Positions 20,458 through 29,782 are shown, counted from the stretch's first letter. The stretch is 60,187 bases of DNA from a bacterium (GCA_028713675.1 JAQTNV010000019.1:1-60187); one strand, 5' to 3'. The notes: generated from the sequence alone by a model not told the origin. Numbers and translations: made by a program.

Positions 20458-20630
20458 TTTTGTACTCCTTATTTGAATATGATTGCTATTATAACCAATT
20501 CAGCCCCGCATTTGGAGATGGTTCCTCAGGTTTTAAGTCAATTTTCAACTCATTCTGATCAGGATGATGGGAAAATATTGAAAATACTCAGGATGTGGGA
20601 GACAATGGATCCACAAATATATACTAAATT

Positions 20631-21440
20631 ATGGGAAAAATGGACGATAAAGAGCGTCGGCTCCTGATTATTAACTTCGGCATTTTGGGGATCGTCATCA
20701 TCGCCAGCACGATCCTGCACCACTTCTTCCCCCAGGTTCTGGATGTCCCTTCCCACGAAGGAATTCCTTATTACAGTTTCCCGGAACTCTTGATCCAGGA
20801 CCTGATCCCGATCGGGCTTACCTATCTCTGTTTCAAACATTCGCTTCATTACCTCGGGCCCTGGCAGGCCTCCATGTTCCTTTCCGGGTCTTTCGTCTTT
20901 ACCGGACTCGAGGAGTCCATGTGGATCCTGGCCGGCCGTTATTCCGGAATCCAGGAGACCTATTACTTCAGCCGGGGCTTTTTCTGGTTTTTCGAGACTC
21001 CGGTCATGGCCTGCCTGGGCTGGTATTTCATCGCCTATGCCTGCGTTTATATCTCCTCGCTCATCCTTAAAAACCACGGCCTCTGGACCCGGGCCATCTG
21101 CGGGGGGCTGATCGCGATGGATATCGACCTCTGGCTTGACCCGGTCCAGACCTCCCCGGAATGGAAATCGTGGTTCTGGCTCTCCCCCGACAAGATCAAT
21201 ATCTTCTCGATCCCCCTTTCCAACTTCATTGGCTGGTTCCTCCTGATTTTCCTCTTCGCCCTGGTTTTCGATAAACTCCCCGCGCTGGAGGCGCGCCGCG
21301 GGCAGACCTGGGCGACACTCCGTTTTTACGGGATTCTGCTCCTGCTCGAATTGGGGATTTTGATCTTTTTCGGGATGTACGGGACCATCGTGATGCCTTT
21401 GTTCCCTGAGCCGGTTAATCTGACGCTGGGAGGAATATAA
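20631..21440 (+). CDS. CruF-like carotenoid biosynthesis membrane protein (DUF422 type)
   Basis: 269 residues with about seven hydrophobic segments. Features resembling the CruF/DUF422 family of carotenoid hydratases are the LEESMWILAGRY segment near residue 100, DLWLDPV near 165 and IPLSNFIGWFLL near 200. The family adds water to carotenoid end groups in bacteria and haloarchaea; whether this organism makes carotenoids cannot be told here, as no crt genes are nearby. The start may be the ATG at 20631 or the one at 20640, since neither has a strong ribosome site. A 71-residue membrane protein starts right after its stop, probably co-translated. Confidence 0.6.
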   Translation: MGKMDDKERRLLIINFGILGIVIIASTILHHFFPQVLDVPSHEGIPYYSFPELLIQDLIPIGLTYLCFKHSLHYLGPWQASMFLSGSFVFTGLEESMWILAGRYSGIQETYYFSRGFFWFFETPVMACLGWYFIAYACVYISSLILKNHGLWTRAICGGLIAMDIDLWLDPVQTSPEWKSWFWLSPDKINIFSIPLSNFIGWFLLIFLFALVFDKLPALEARRGQTWATLRFYGILLLLELGILIFFGMYGTIVMPLFPEPVNLTLGGI

Positions 21441-21656
21441 ATGGAAAGTCCGAAGTCGAATAAAAGAATTGATTATTATCCGTTGATTGCGATCATTCTT
21501 TTCTGGCTGACCTCGGCTTTCCTGCCCTCGCTGATCGTTACCCGGCCTTACCTCACCATCCTGGGGGTGGTTTCCATCCCCGCCCTGGTCTGCATCTGGC
21601 TTGCTTTCAGGATTGTTTATCGCCAGCATAAAGATAGCAAAGGGCAAAGGGCATAG
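21441..21656 (+). CDS. Small two-helix membrane protein
   Basis: 71 residues. The ATG follows the stop codon of the upstream gene directly, and its Shine-Dalgarno GGGAGGA lies inside that gene's last codons, so the two are very likely one operon. It has two hydrophobic segments (about residues 13-32 and 38-56) and a basic tail. I recognise no family; it may be an accessory to the CruF-like protein. Confidence 0.65.
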   Translation: MESPKSNKRIDYYPLIAIILFWLTSAFLPSLIVTRPYLTILGVVSIPALVCIWLAFRIVYRQHKDSKGQRA

Positions 21657-21714
21657 AGCAGAGGGCAAAGGCAAAAAACAGGAAAAGAGGATTGTTGGGT
21701 TGCTAGGTGGTTAG

Positions 21715-21800
21715 AAAAAATCAAATAGACCAGAAAATGTTATTAACGCCATGCTCTATGCTCTATGCTATTCATTGATCAGATAAACTAAACAGATAAC
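21715..21800. repeat. Intergenic repeat upstream of mog, related to 40040-40108
   Basis: The stretch AAATAGACCAGA...ATTAAC...TATGCTCTATGC...ATTCAT is found again at about 40040-40108 before the GNAT gene, in the same orientation and with scattered differences. It supplies the bases directly before both start codons. Confidence 0.6.
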
Positions 21801-22289
21801 ATGAACAAATTTGCCTGCGTTGTTTTGACCATCAGCGACAAGGGCTCCACCGGCCAGCGGAAGGACACCAGCGGTCCCATCCTGAAGGAGCTCCTGGAGG
21901 CGAAGGGATTCGCGGTTCCGTTCCTGGAAATCATCCCCGACGAACAGCCGCTCATCGAAAAGAAGCTCCGGGAGTTCTCAGAGGGGGGCGAGATCGCCCT
22001 GATCCTGACCACCGGCGGAACCGGGCCGGCTCCCCGCGACGTGACCCCCGAGGCCACGCTGGCGGTGATCGAGAAGGAGATGCCCGGGATCGCCGAACAC
22101 CTCCGGGCCGAGAGCTTCAGGAAAACCCCGCACGGGATCCTCTCCCGGGGCCGGGCCGGGATCCGCAAAAAAACCCTGATCATCAACCTGCCCGGGAGCC
22201 CCAAGGCCGTCCGGGAATGCCTCGAGTTCCTGGAGCCGGTGCTCTACCACGCCCTCGAGCTGGTCCGGGGCGAGTTCGGGGAGCACTAA
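21801..22289 (+). CDS. mog: Molybdopterin adenylyltransferase family protein (Mog/MoaB)
   Basis: 162 residues, a complete MogA/MoaB fold. Mog adenylylates molybdopterin before molybdate insertion in the cytoplasm. Seen: VVLTISDKGS at residues 8-17, LTTGGTGPAPRDVTPEAT around 72-90 (the MPT-binding GGTG and DVT motifs) and LPGSPKAVRECLEFLEPV near 132-149. No Shine-Dalgarno is obvious, and the upstream bases belong to a dispersed repeat. Mog and MoaB cannot be separated with confidence by eye. Confidence 0.92.
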   Translation: MNKFACVVLTISDKGSTGQRKDTSGPILKELLEAKGFAVPFLEIIPDEQPLIEKKLREFSEGGEIALILTTGGTGPAPRDVTPEATLAVIEKEMPGIAEHLRAESFRKTPHGILSRGRAGIRKKTLIINLPGSPKAVRECLEFLEPVLYHALELVRGEFGEH

Positions 22290-22400
22290 AAGCAGTTTCG
22301 AGTTTCGGGTTTCGAGTTGCGGGTTGAATATCCAGACCTAAGTCCGAGAGTAGCCGACTGCTTGGATTAGGTGATGGGTGTCAGTGGTTGGATGTTAGTT

Positions 22401-22441
22401 GTTGCCTATGACCCATGACCTAAGACCTATGACCTGATTTT
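22401..22441. repeat. TATGACC heptamer repeat block
   Basis: Tandem variants of CTATGAC/CCATGAC end in ACCTGATTTT. The same opening (TTGCCTATGACCCATGACC) and the same end occur in the block at 49415-49550, and a block of the opposite orientation lies near 41095-41142. Confidence 0.7.
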
Positions 22442-22480
22442 GAAGGAGGCCCTGCCGGGGAGGGCGGCGGGTGAAGGTAT

Positions 22481-23176
22481 ATGGAGGAAAAGCCGCTTTA
22501 CCTCGGGCACCGGAAACGCCTGCGCGAGAGGTTCGGGAAGGGGGGCGCGGATGGTTTCCAGGATTACGAACTGCTTGAGCTTCTGCTCACCTACGCCATC
22601 CCCCGGTGTGACGTCAAGCCCATCGCCAAGAAACTGATCAAGAGATTCGGGAATCTCTCCGGAGTCCTCGACGCCGGCCAAGAGGAGCTGGAGGCCGTCG
22701 AAGAAATCGGTCCCGCTTCCGCCACGCTCATCCGGCTGGTCAAGGAACTGCAGGGGAAATACCTGTCCGAGGGGATGAAGGGCCGCGACCTGGTCTCCTC
22801 GCCCCAGGCCGCGATCGATTTCGCCCGGGTCAGGATCTCCGGGCTGGACCACGAGGTTTTCCTGGCCATTTACCTGAGCACCAAGAACCGGATCCTCGGC
22901 CACGGGATCATCCAGGAAGGCACCGTGGACCATACGGTGATGTATCCCCGCCGGCTGGTCGAGGCGGCCTTGAGGCATAAGGCCGCCGGGATCATCCTGG
23001 TCCACAACCACCCGAGCGGGTACTCGGATCCGTCCCCCGAGGACAAGCGGCTCACCCAGGCCCTGGCCGAGGCGGCCCGGCCGATGGACCTCCGGATCCT
23101 GGATCATATCGTGGTGGGCAAGGACGGCTACTTCAGCTTCGCGGAAAAAGGCCTGCTGGCGGTGAACAACAAGTAG
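22481..23176 (+). CDS. radC: RadC family JAB-domain protein
   Basis: 231 residues, normal for RadC (DUF2466). The N-terminal helix-hairpin-helix-like part is at about residues 35-85 (VLDAGQEELEAVEEIGPASA). The C-terminal JAB/MPN metalloprotease-like domain carries the zinc signature HNHPSGYSDPSPED near residue 174. The ATG follows GAAGGTAT. The historical link to DNA repair is weak; the biochemical role of the family remains uncertain. Confidence 0.93.
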   Translation: MEEKPLYLGHRKRLRERFGKGGADGFQDYELLELLLTYAIPRCDVKPIAKKLIKRFGNLSGVLDAGQEELEAVEEIGPASATLIRLVKELQGKYLSEGMKGRDLVSSPQAAIDFARVRISGLDHEVFLAIYLSTKNRILGHGIIQEGTVDHTVMYPRRLVEAALRHKAAGIILVHNHPSGYSDPSPEDKRLTQALAEAARPMDLRILDHIVVGKDGYFSFAEKGLLAVNNK

Positions 23177-23469
23177 GCAGTAAAAGAGTCTATTGGGTTC
23201 ATAGAGTCCATCGAGTCCATAGTGTCAAAAGAGATAAAAACAATCCATTAAGGCCATTGTGTTTATTCGATTTTAAGAGGACCCGGGGGGGTGGTCCTCG
23301 CGACACAAACTCTTTTTTCCAGGATACCAATAAATTCGATTGCTCCTGATAATTGGGTCCAGCGAAGGCTAGACCCTGCGGGTCAGCCGCCCGGGATTAC
23401 GTGATCGCACACATTGGTTTGGGGAGCGAGACCAACCCCCCAAAAAGAAAAAAAGGACAACGAAAAGCA

Positions 23470-23508
23470 AGATTGCCACGTCCCGCCGGAGGCGGGCCTC
23501 GCAATGAC
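23470..23508 (-). repeat. TCATTGCGAG palindromic repeat, copy 1 (reverse)
   Basis: Read leftward it begins TCATTGCGAGGCCCG and ends GTGGCAATCT, with an internal palindrome. Direct relatives lie at 30863-30900 and 31520-31556, and a diverged one at about 57870-57926. Confidence 0.8.
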
Positions 23509-23583
23509 GAATATTACCCAAGAATCTCGTTTTTTTCCTTTATCTTTGACTTCTAAACTAGAAACTCGAAACCCGGAACCCGA

Positions 23584-23614
23584 AATGACAAAAAGCCGTG
23601 GGCTTTTTGTCATT
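23584..23614. terminator. Perfect 14-bp hairpin, possible bidirectional terminator
   Basis: AATGACAAAAAGCC and GGCTTTTTGTCATT pair perfectly around a GTG loop. The T-run is inside the stem, so termination is possible but it may equally be a repeat-family hairpin. Confidence 0.5.
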
Positions 23615-23712
23615 GGTTGGCAAACCTGTCGTTTATCGCAATAATTTAACCGGGGGATAAAGTCGAAAATTGTAGCCGCAGCCTTCAGGCTGCGTGCCTG
23701 GGAGAAAAATAA

Positions 23713-24792
23713 ATGAAAAGCAAACTGCCGGAAATCGGGAAAATCTCGCCCGAGATATTCAACGAATTGATCTATCCCCGCCTGGGGGCGAAGAACCGGA
23801 ATATCCTGGTCGGCCCCCAGCACGGCGTGGACGTGGGGATCATCGAGATCGGCGGACAGGCGGTGGCCCTGACCGCGGACCCGGTTTTCATTGTCCCCGA
23901 GTACGGCTGGGAGCGGGCGGCCTGGTTCGCCATCCACATCCTCGCTTCCGACGCCTCTACCTCCGGACTTCCGCCCCGCTACCTGGCGATCGATCTGAAC
24001 CTGCCCCTGGGGATAACCAAGAAGTCCCTCGAGATTGTCTGGCAGACTATCCACCGGGAGTGCCGGAAAATGGGGATCGCGGTAATCACCGGACACACCG
24101 CCCGCTACGACAACTGCAATTATCCATTTGTGGGCGGGGCGGTGGTGATGAGCGTGGGCGGTAAAGATAAATACGTTACCCCAAAATTTGCCCGCGCGGG
24201 AGACCAGATCATCATTACCAAGGGCCCCGCGATCGAAGCCAGCGGGATCTTTGCCGCGATGCTCCCCCGCCTGCTCGAGCAGGAATTCGGGGCCGGTTTC
24301 CGGAAACAGGCCGAAAGCATTTTTTACCAGATGACCGTGGTCAAAGACGCGATGACCGCGGTCAGCGTGGGGGTGAGGAATAACGGCGTGACCTCCATGC
24401 ACGACGCCACCGAGTGCGGGATCTGGGGCGGGCTTTACGAGCTGGCCCAGGCGTCCGGCCTCGGGGTGCGGGTGGAGAAAGAGGCGATCGTGCTGGAGAA
24501 ATGCGTCCCCGAGATCTGCGGTTACTTCGGGATCGATCCCTACGCTTCGATCAGCGAGGGCACCCTGATCATCTCCTGCCGGAAACATAAAGCCGGACGG
24601 GTGGTCCAGGCGCTCAAAAAGAAGGGGATCAGGTCATCGATCGTGGGGGAACTGGTCCCGCGCCGGTGGGGGATGGTGCTGGTCGAGGGTGGGAAGGAGA
24701 GGGAGCTCAAACATCCGATCGTTGACCCCTTCTGGAAGGCCTTCTACCAGGCCTTGAACGTAGCGCCGCCATCCTCAAGTAAAAAGAAGTAG
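23713..24792 (+). CDS. AIR synthase-related (HypE-like) protein
   Basis: 359 residues. The PurM/HypE/SelD/ThiL fold is suggested by the N-terminal TADPVFIVPEYGWERAAWF segment (residues 56-74), ASDASTSGLPPRY (about 80-92) and the C-terminal HDATECGIWGGLYELA (about 225-240), which matches the HDPTxGGL motif of the family. The usual GDDAAV acid loop is replaced by HGVDVGII, so ATP-metal binding may differ. There is no N-terminal Cys/Sec loop as in SelD and no other Hyp genes nearby, so the substrate is unknown. GGGAG precedes the ATG. It stands alone upstream of the efflux genes. Confidence 0.8.
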   Translation: MKSKLPEIGKISPEIFNELIYPRLGAKNRNILVGPQHGVDVGIIEIGGQAVALTADPVFIVPEYGWERAAWFAIHILASDASTSGLPPRYLAIDLNLPLGITKKSLEIVWQTIHRECRKMGIAVITGHTARYDNCNYPFVGGAVVMSVGGKDKYVTPKFARAGDQIIITKGPAIEASGIFAAMLPRLLEQEFGAGFRKQAESIFYQMTVVKDAMTAVSVGVRNNGVTSMHDATECGIWGGLYELAQASGLGVRVEKEAIVLEKCVPEICGYFGIDPYASISEGTLIISCRKHKAGRVVQALKKKGIRSSIVGELVPRRWGMVLVEGGKERELKHPIVDPFWKAFYQALNVAPPSSSKKK

Positions 24793-24833
24793 CCGGGAGC
24801 AAGGGGCAGGGGGCAAAGGATAAAGATTTATTT

Positions 24834-24931
24834 AAATCTCCCCCAACCACTCTTTCAACAAAGAGGGGCGCATGATTCCTGATTTTTAATTTTATCCCCC
24901 TTTGTGAAAAGGGGGATAAAGGGGGATTTTC
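24834..24931. repeat. ~100-bp MITE-like element, copy 1
   Basis: Terminal inverted repeats of the AAATCTCCCCC ... GGGGGATTTTC type flank two internal hairpins, one AGAGGGG-type and one ATCCCCCTTT / AAAGGGGGAT. No ORF. Related copies are at 44126-44228 (opposite orientation) and 57029-57129. Confidence 0.75.
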
Positions 24932-24965
24932 AGATCTGGGGATGTTCTGGAAAGGAAATAAATAA

Positions 24966-26345
24966 ATGAGCAAAGGATTAAAAATATTTCTGACGATAGT
25001 TCTTGTCCTCGGCGGCCTGATCATTTCCTGCGGACGGAAAGAAACCGCACCCACGCCGAAGGAAACATCCCCGGCTGCGGCCCCGGAGACGACTCCGGTC
25101 TATACCTGCCCGATGCACCCGTACTACACCTCTGATCATCCCGGGAAGTGCCCGATCTGCGGGATGGATCTGGTGAAGAAGGAAACCGGGGAGAAAAAAC
25201 CGGCGGCGGGGACGGGGGAGGATATGGCCCCGGCCATTCCGAAAACAAATATCCCGAGGGATTCCGCTCCCGAGGGATTCGCCCCCATCAAGATTCCCCC
25301 GGACAAACAGCAGTTGATCGGGGTTACCACCGATGAGGTGGCGGTCAAGCCGTTCGCGAAAACCATCCGGGCCGTGGGCTGGGTGGATTACCGGGAGCCA
25401 TCCCTCTTTACGGTGAACGCCAAGTTTGAAGGCTGGGCGGAGAAGCTTTACGTGGATTATACCGGCCAGCTGGTCAAGAAGGGCCAGCCCCTGCTCGAAA
25501 TCTACAGCCCCGAACTGGTTTCCGCCCAGGAGGTATATCTCCTGGCCCGGAAAGCCGGGAGGGTGACCTCGGGGAGCGTTTCGGATGAGGACAAGGGGGA
25601 TAACGCGAGCTTCCTCGCGGCTTCGCGCCGGAAGCTTGAGCTTTGGGACATCAGCAACGCCCAGATCGCCGGGCTCGAAAAGAGCGGCGTGGCGAAAAAG
25701 ACCCTGACCCTGAATTCGCCCGGTGCCGGCTTTGTGATTGAGAAAGGGGTTTCACAGGGCGACAAGATCATGTCCGGCCAGGAACTGTATAAGATCGCGG
25801 ATTTGTCCGAAGTCTGGATCTACGCCGATATCTATGAGAATGACATTCCTCTGATCAAGGTGGGGCAGATGGCGGCGATCAGGTCGTCCTCGCTCCCGGG
25901 GCAAAACTATCAGGCCCGGGTCAAATATATCTTTCCCTACATAAATGCCGATACCCGCACCAACCGGGTCAGGTTCGAGCTGGCCAACCCGGGCTTCCGC
26001 CTGAAGCCCAAGATGTTCGTGGATGCCGAAATCCAGGTGGATTACGGTCAGCGCCTGGTCATCCCGGACGGGGCGGTTCTGGACGCGGGGGAGAAGAAGA
26101 TCGTGTTCGTGGACCGGGGCAACGGTTACTTCGATCCGCGTGAGGTGGTCCTGGGGATCCGGGGTGACGGCTTTCTCGAGGTGCTCTCGGGGGTGAAGGA
26201 GGGGGACAAGGTGGTGACTTCCGCCAATTTCCTGGTGGACTCCGAGTCGCGCCTGAAATCCGCCCTGGAAGGTTTCGGGAAAGGGACGGGGGAAACACAA
26301 GTAAAGGAAGGAAAACAAGGGATGGAAGGAATGCCGGGAATGTGA
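24966..26345 (+). CDS. cusB: CusB-type RND periplasmic adaptor lipoprotein
   Basis: 459 residues. The membrane-fusion subunit of a tripartite Cu(I)/Ag(I) efflux pump. The signal ends in LIISC (Cys22, lipobox). Residues about 48-70 form a heavy-metal-binding domain YTCPMHP...CPICGMDL, typical of CusB-like adaptors. The barrel-sandwich and beta-barrel domains follow (YSPELVSAQEVYLLARKAG near 180, LNSPGAGFVIEKGV near 245, WIYADIYENDIPLIKVGQ near 283). It ends in a Met/Gly tail (GMEGMPGM) that could bind copper. AAAGGAAA precedes the ATG. CusA lies 176 bp downstream; no CusC-like outer-membrane factor is in the window. Confidence 0.93.
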   Translation: MSKGLKIFLTIVLVLGGLIISCGRKETAPTPKETSPAAAPETTPVYTCPMHPYYTSDHPGKCPICGMDLVKKETGEKKPAAGTGEDMAPAIPKTNIPRDSAPEGFAPIKIPPDKQQLIGVTTDEVAVKPFAKTIRAVGWVDYREPSLFTVNAKFEGWAEKLYVDYTGQLVKKGQPLLEIYSPELVSAQEVYLLARKAGRVTSGSVSDEDKGDNASFLAASRRKLELWDISNAQIAGLEKSGVAKKTLTLNSPGAGFVIEKGVSQGDKIMSGQELYKIADLSEVWIYADIYENDIPLIKVGQMAAIRSSSLPGQNYQARVKYIFPYINADTRTNRVRFELANPGFRLKPKMFVDAEIQVDYGQRLVIPDGAVLDAGEKKIVFVDRGNGYFDPREVVLGIRGDGFLEVLSGVKEGDKVVTSANFLVDSESRLKSALEGFGKGTGETQVKEGKQGMEGMPGM

Positions 26346-26512
26346 GGCGTGAAGAATAAATTGTCCTTTGAGTCTATTGTGTCCATTGCGTCTATAGTGT
26401 CTGAGGAATCAATCAAAGTCCTTCGCCTTTTTGACACTATGGACTCTATGGACACCAGGAACACAATGGACGTTGTTACTTACTATCTTCTATCTCCCAT
26501 CTCCAATCTCCC
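26346..26512 (+). repeat. ~150-bp dispersed repeat, copy 1 (inverted partner at 42988-43137)
   Basis: It begins GGCGTGAAGAATAAATTGTC and ends CTCCCATCTCCAATCTCCC. The reverse complement of 42988-43137 matches it over nearly its whole length, at roughly 80% by eye. It fills the cusB-cusA gap. Confidence 0.8.
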
Positions 26513-26521
26513 GGGTCTAAT

Positions 26522-29500
26522 ATGATCGAAAAAATAATCGCGTACTGTTCCCGCAATAAATTCCCCGTTCTGGCCCTCACGCTTTTCGGCGTGATCGCGG
26601 GCTGGTGGGCGATCAATCACATCTCCCTGGACGCCATCCCCGACCTGACCGACACCCAGGTCATCGTTTACACCAAGTGGGAGGGCCGGAGCCCCGACCT
26701 GGTCGAAGACCAGATCACCTACCCGATCGTCTCGGCCCTGGTTTCCACTCCCGGGGTTAAAACCGTCCGGGGGATCTCGGATCTGGGCTTCTCCTACATC
26801 TACGTGATTTTCGATGAGGGGACCGATATCTACTGGGCCCGTTCGCGGGTCCTCGAATACCTCCAGCAGATCGGGGGAAAGCTTCCCCCTGGGGTGAGCC
26901 CCGCCCTGGGCCCGGACGCCACCGGCCTGGGCTGGGTTTATGAATACGCCCTGGTGGACCGGACCGGGAGCTACGATCTCGGCTACCTCCGCACGCTCCA
27001 GGACTGGTACCTGCGCTTCGAGCTTTCCTCCGTGGAAGGGGTGGCCGAGGTGGCCTCGGTGGGCGGGTTTGTCAAGCAGTACCAGGTGAATCTCGACCCC
27101 AACAAGCTGGTGGCCTACAACCTCGCCATCCGCGACGTGATCATGAAGATCCAGGCCTCCAACCGGGATGTGGACGGCCGGGTTCTCGAGTTTTCCGGCC
27201 GGGAATACATGGTCCGGGGCCGGGGTTATCTCAAGTCGATTTCCGATCTGCAGCAGGTCGTGGTGGGGGTAAGCCCCAACAGCACCCCCGTCCTGCTCGG
27301 TGATGTTGCGTCCGTGGTGACCGGTTCCGACCTCCGCCGGGGGATCGTGGAGTTGAACGGAGAGGGCGAGGTGGTGGGGGGGATCGTGGTGATGCGGACG
27401 GGCGAGAACGCCCTGGCGGTCATCGACCGGGTCAAGGCCCGGATCGAGAGCGTTAAAAACTCCCTTCCGAAAGGAGTGGAGATCGTCACCACCTACGACC
27501 GCTCGGAGCTGGTGAAGAGGGCGATTTCCACTTTGAAGCAGAAACTGATCGAGGAGGGCGTCATCGTCAGCCTGGTCAGCATCCTCTTCCTCTACCATTT
27601 CCGCTCGGCCCTGGTGGCCATTCTCATGCTCCCGATCGCGATTCTCCTGGCCTTTATCCCGATGTTTTTCATGCGGGTCACCGCCAACATCATGTCGCTC
27701 GGCGGGATCGCGATCGCGATCGGGGCGATGGTGGACGCCGCCATCGTGATGATCGAAAACGCCCACAAGCAGCTGGAGCGCGCGGGGCCGGGAGCGGACC
27801 GGAAGGAGGTCATCATCCGGGCCAACCAGCAGGTGGGGCGGCCGCTCTTTTTCTCCCTCCTGGTGATCACGGTTTCTTTCCTTCCCGTTTTTGTCCTGGA
27901 GGCCCAGGAGGGCCGGCTCTTCCGCCCCCTGGCCTTTACCAAGGTTTTCGCCATGTTCTTCGCCGCGCTTCTCTCCGTGAGCCTGGTGCCGGCGATCATG
28001 GATTTCTTTGTCCGGGGAAAAATCACCCCGGAGGCGAAAAATCCGGTCACCCGCGGGCTGATCCGGCTCTACCATCCCCTGGTGGAGAAGGTCCTCGCGC
28101 ACCGGGGGGCCACGGTGGCCATCGCCGGGGCCATCCTGCTGGTGAGCGCGGTCTGCTGGTTCGTCTTTCCCCGGCATTCCGAGTTCATGCCCCCTTTGAA
28201 TGAAGGGACGATTCTTTATATGCCGGTGACCAGCCCCGGCATCTCCGTGACCGAGGCGGGCCGCCTGCTCCAGGTGCAGGACAAGATTCTTAAGGGTTTT
28301 CCCGAAGTCCAGTCGGTTTTCGGCAAGTCGGGAAGGGCGGAAACCGCCACCGACCCGGCCCCCTTCAGCATGATGGAAACCACCATCGTCCTGAAGCCCA
28401 AATCCGAGTGGCGGAAGGGGATGACGCCGGAAAAACTGATCGCGGAGATGACCCAGGCCCTGACCCTGCCCGGGGTCTCCAACGCCGGGGCCTTCACGAT
28501 GCCGATCAAGGCCCGGGTGGACATGCTCAGCACCGGGATCAGATCGCCCCTGGGGATCAAGCTCGCCGGGCCCGACCTCGGCATGCTGCAACACCTCGGG
28601 AAGTACATCAGCATGGCTCTCTCGGAGGTGAAGGGGACGAAGAGCGTTTTCGCCGAGAAGGCGGCCGAAGGATATTATGTGGATATCAATATCAATCGGG
28701 AGGCCATCGCTCGCTATGGGCTGACGATTGATGACGTGGAAGAAGTGATCCAGTCGGCCATCGGGGGGATGAACATCACCACCACGATCGAGGGCCGGGA
28801 GCGCTACCCCGTGAATGTCCGCCTGAACCGCGAATTCCGGGATGACATCGAAAGATTAAAGCGGGTCCAGGTTCCCGCGGGCGGAGGCCGGTTTATCCCC
28901 CTGGAACAGCTGGCCGAAATCAAGCAAACGACCGGGCCGGCCATGATCCGGGACGAGGACGGTTTTCCCACCTCGTATATATATGTTGACGCGGGCGGAC
29001 GCGATATCGCCGACTACGTGAAGGAAGCCAACGCCAAAATTGCCGAGCATATGCAGATGCCCACCGGTTACACGCTTACTTGGACCGGGCAGTTTGAAAA
29101 CCTGGAGAGGGTCAAGAAGCGATTGATCATGGTCATCCCCCTGGTGCTTTTGCTGGTGTTTCTCCTTTTGTATTTCAACAAGAAGTCGGTTCCCGAGGTT
29201 CTGATCGTGCTCCTGGCTGTGCCTTTCTCCCTGGTGGGTGCCATCTGGATTTTATACATCCTGGACTACAATCTGAGCGTGGCGGTCTGGGTGGGGATCA
29301 TCGCGCTCCTGGGCGTGGACGCTGAAACCGGGGTGGTGATGCTCATCTATCTGGATGAGTCCTACAATCGCCATAAGAGCGAGGGGCGTCTCTCCAGCCT
29401 GGCCGACCTGAGCCGAGCCGTCTCGGAGGGCGCGGTCCAGAGGATCAGGCCCAAGATCATGACCGTGGCCGCGATCGCCCTGGGCCTCCTGCCGATCATG

Positions 29501-29656
29501 TGGAGCCAGGGGACGGGGGCGGAGGTGATGAAACGGATCGCCGCCCCGATGATCGGCGGCATTTTGACGTCCGCCCTGATGGAGCTTCTCGTCTATCCGG
29601 CCATTTACAGTCTTTGGAAAGAAAAATCAATTTCCGGCACGGGGCATAGCGCATAG
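26522..29656 (+). CDS. cusA: CusA-type heavy-metal RND efflux pump
   Basis: 1,044 residues, full length for the HME-RND family. An inner-membrane proton antiporter driving Cu(I)/Ag(I) out through a CusCBA tunnel. About twelve hydrophobic segments frame two large periplasmic loops. The three methionines known in E. coli CusA to bind Cu/Ag appear in equivalent contexts: LYMPVTSPGI, FSMMETTIVLKP and VDMLSTGIRSPLGIK. The HME signatures DLTDTQVIVYTKWEGRSP and ALGPDATGLGWVYEYAL are present near residues 38 and 127. The ribosome site is weak. The partner adaptor lies upstream. Confidence 0.95.
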   Translation: MIEKIIAYCSRNKFPVLALTLFGVIAGWWAINHISLDAIPDLTDTQVIVYTKWEGRSPDLVEDQITYPIVSALVSTPGVKTVRGISDLGFSYIYVIFDEGTDIYWARSRVLEYLQQIGGKLPPGVSPALGPDATGLGWVYEYALVDRTGSYDLGYLRTLQDWYLRFELSSVEGVAEVASVGGFVKQYQVNLDPNKLVAYNLAIRDVIMKIQASNRDVDGRVLEFSGREYMVRGRGYLKSISDLQQVVVGVSPNSTPVLLGDVASVVTGSDLRRGIVELNGEGEVVGGIVVMRTGENALAVIDRVKARIESVKNSLPKGVEIVTTYDRSELVKRAISTLKQKLIEEGVIVSLVSILFLYHFRSALVAILMLPIAILLAFIPMFFMRVTANIMSLGGIAIAIGAMVDAAIVMIENAHKQLERAGPGADRKEVIIRANQQVGRPLFFSLLVITVSFLPVFVLEAQEGRLFRPLAFTKVFAMFFAALLSVSLVPAIMDFFVRGKITPEAKNPVTRGLIRLYHPLVEKVLAHRGATVAIAGAILLVSAVCWFVFPRHSEFMPPLNEGTILYMPVTSPGISVTEAGRLLQVQDKILKGFPEVQSVFGKSGRAETATDPAPFSMMETTIVLKPKSEWRKGMTPEKLIAEMTQALTLPGVSNAGAFTMPIKARVDMLSTGIRSPLGIKLAGPDLGMLQHLGKYISMALSEVKGTKSVFAEKAAEGYYVDININREAIARYGLTIDDVEEVIQSAIGGMNITTTIEGRERYPVNVRLNREFRDDIERLKRVQVPAGGGRFIPLEQLAEIKQTTGPAMIRDEDGFPTSYIYVDAGGRDIADYVKEANAKIAEHMQMPTGYTLTWTGQFENLERVKKRLIMVIPLVLLLVFLLLYFNKKSVPEVLIVLLAVPFSLVGAIWILYILDYNLSVAVWVGIIALLGVDAETGVVMLIYLDESYNRHKSEGRLSSLADLSRAVSEGAVQRIRPKIMTVAAIALGLLPIMWSQGTGAEVMKRIAAPMIGGILTSALMELLVYPAIYSLWKEKSISGTGHSA

Positions 29657-29718
29657 GGCAGAGGGTAGCCGCAACCTTTAGGTTGCGTCCCTTTTCTTAA
29701 TTGTCATTTCTCGCCTGT

Positions 29719-29746
29719 CCCACTTTTCTCGCTTTTGTCATATAAT
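29719..29746 (+). promoter_or_regulatory. Putative promoter with TATAAT, shared motif
   Basis: A perfect TATAAT (29741-29746) sits 36 bp before the start codon. The 28 bp ending there match 31586-31613 at 24 positions. No good -35 box is seen. Confidence 0.5.
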
Positions 29747-29782
29747 CTCGAAATAAAACATATGAAGAAAGGGGGCAGTAAG

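Larger units (their letters stand above)
23177..23712. other. 536-bp intergenic region packed with dispersed repeats
   Basis: No gene seen. In order: a degenerate GTCCATAGAGTC tract (23195-23250), a GC-rich stretch with possible stem-loops but no RNA family I recognise (23275-23460), the palindromic TCATTGCGAG-type repeat in reverse (23470-23508), an AAACTCGAAACCC tract (23558-23585), a perfect 14-bp hairpin (23584-23614), and a GTAGCCGCAGCC-type hairpin (23674-23698) just before the next gene. Confidence 0.7.

Noticed and set aside
23340..23460. A riboswitch-like structure between radC and the AIR-synthase gene
   Set aside because: Some pairing is possible, but no conserved riboswitch core I know is recognisable and the gap to the gene is filled with repeats.
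23713..24792. The AIR-synthase relative as selenophosphate synthetase SelD, which would support the selenoprotein call
   Set aside because: It lacks the N-terminal Cys/Sec and Gly-rich loop of SelD and the usual GDD motif; it is closer to HypE-type proteins.
26483..28594. Antisense frame of 703 residues opposite cusA
   Set aside because: Pro/His/Gly-rich shadow without homology; cusA is full length with all signatures.
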